This document shows, piece after piece, positions 6,386 to 6,512 of a stretch of 6,512 nt of DNA. The stretch comes from CAUYUA01 sp963575675. GTDB taxonomy: Bacteria > Pseudomonadota > Alphaproteobacteria > Azospirillales > Azospirillaceae. The notes below the pieces were generated by a model, which made no database searches, was not told the origin of the DNA, and was given only the letters and a program-made list of their open reading frames with translations. The DNA is taken from positions 1 through 6,512 of the forward strand of contig CAUYUA010000038.1 of the NCBI GenBank assembly GCA_963575675.1, read 5' to 3'. Each line of letters begins with the position of its first letter. Position 1 is the stretch's first letter. The position numbers and the translations under genes are program-made.

Positions 6386-6512
6386 TATACTCCGTTCGGT
6401 TGAGAACCCGAGAATCATACGGTCTTCCCGAATTGAAACGGTCTACTCTCAATCCTTTCGTTACAAACTCCAAGTCATGGTTTCCAAAGGCCTCCCGGCC
6501 TTTGGCGGGTCG
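6386..6512 (+). repeat. MITE-like dispersed repeat, copy B, cut by the window end
   Basis: Same family and orientation as copy A at 1374-1560. It begins TATACTCCGTTCGGTTGAGA and runs to the window edge, covering about two thirds of the element. Two blocks are identical to copy A: a 20-nt one from 6422 and a ~31-nt one from 6463. The hairpin 6484-6505 (CCAAAGGCC / GGCCTTTGG, TCCC loop) is a perfect 9-bp stem here, whereas copy A has one mismatch. The right terminal repeat lies outside the window. Confidence 0.72.

Noticed and set aside
1374..6512. Composite transposon bounded by the two direct repeats
   Set aside because: No transposase or integrase lies between the copies, the content includes the housekeeping gene purU, and the copies are too diverged to be one recent mobilisation event.

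Overview
The window looks like chromosomal DNA of an alphaproteobacterium, most likely a Rhodospirillales-type organism. This rests on the style of the DapC-like aminotransferase and PurU, on a Wzz-like protein with a proline-rich second membrane segment, and on a caspase-like protein joined to a DUF4384-type tail. It is inference from protein style; no rRNA or other marker is present. Base composition is uneven: the first ~1.3 kb is visibly GC-richer than the middle (about 1.6-2.7 kb).

Layout. (1) 1-471 (+) is the 3' part of a PLP-dependent aminotransferase, probably DapC of lysine/peptidoglycan precursor synthesis, cut by the window edge. (2) 353-1330 (-) is a chain-length-determinant (Wzz/PCP)-like inner-membrane protein whose cytoplasmic tail is encoded antisense to the end of the aminotransferase (119-bp convergent overlap). 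(3) 1374-1560 is a ~187-bp MITE-like repeat with imperfect terminal inverted repeats ending in TATA. A second copy in the same orientation starts near 6386 and runs off the window. (4) 1619-2689 (-) is a 356-aa soluble, helix-rich protein that I do not recognise, with a TTG start. (5) 3077-3991 (-) is PurU, formyltetrahydrofolate deformylase. (6) 4022-4407 is a repeat-rich intergenic region. (7) 4408-6120 (+) is an exported caspase-like (type I metacaspase-like) protein with a His/Cys dyad, an EF-hand-type loop, a proline-rich linker and a DUF4384-like C-terminal domain. (8) 6159-6334 is a large inverted-repeat (BIME-like) structure just after that gene, built from the same repeat family as 4212-4350.

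The genes do not form one pathway. DapC and PurU are housekeeping metabolism, the Wzz-like protein belongs to surface polysaccharide assembly, and the metacaspase is a single-gene unit bracketed by members of a palindromic repeat family. The most unusual content is the two dispersed-repeat families, the long antisense overlap, and the secreted metacaspase architecture. I see no tRNA, rRNA, CRISPR array or transposase gene.
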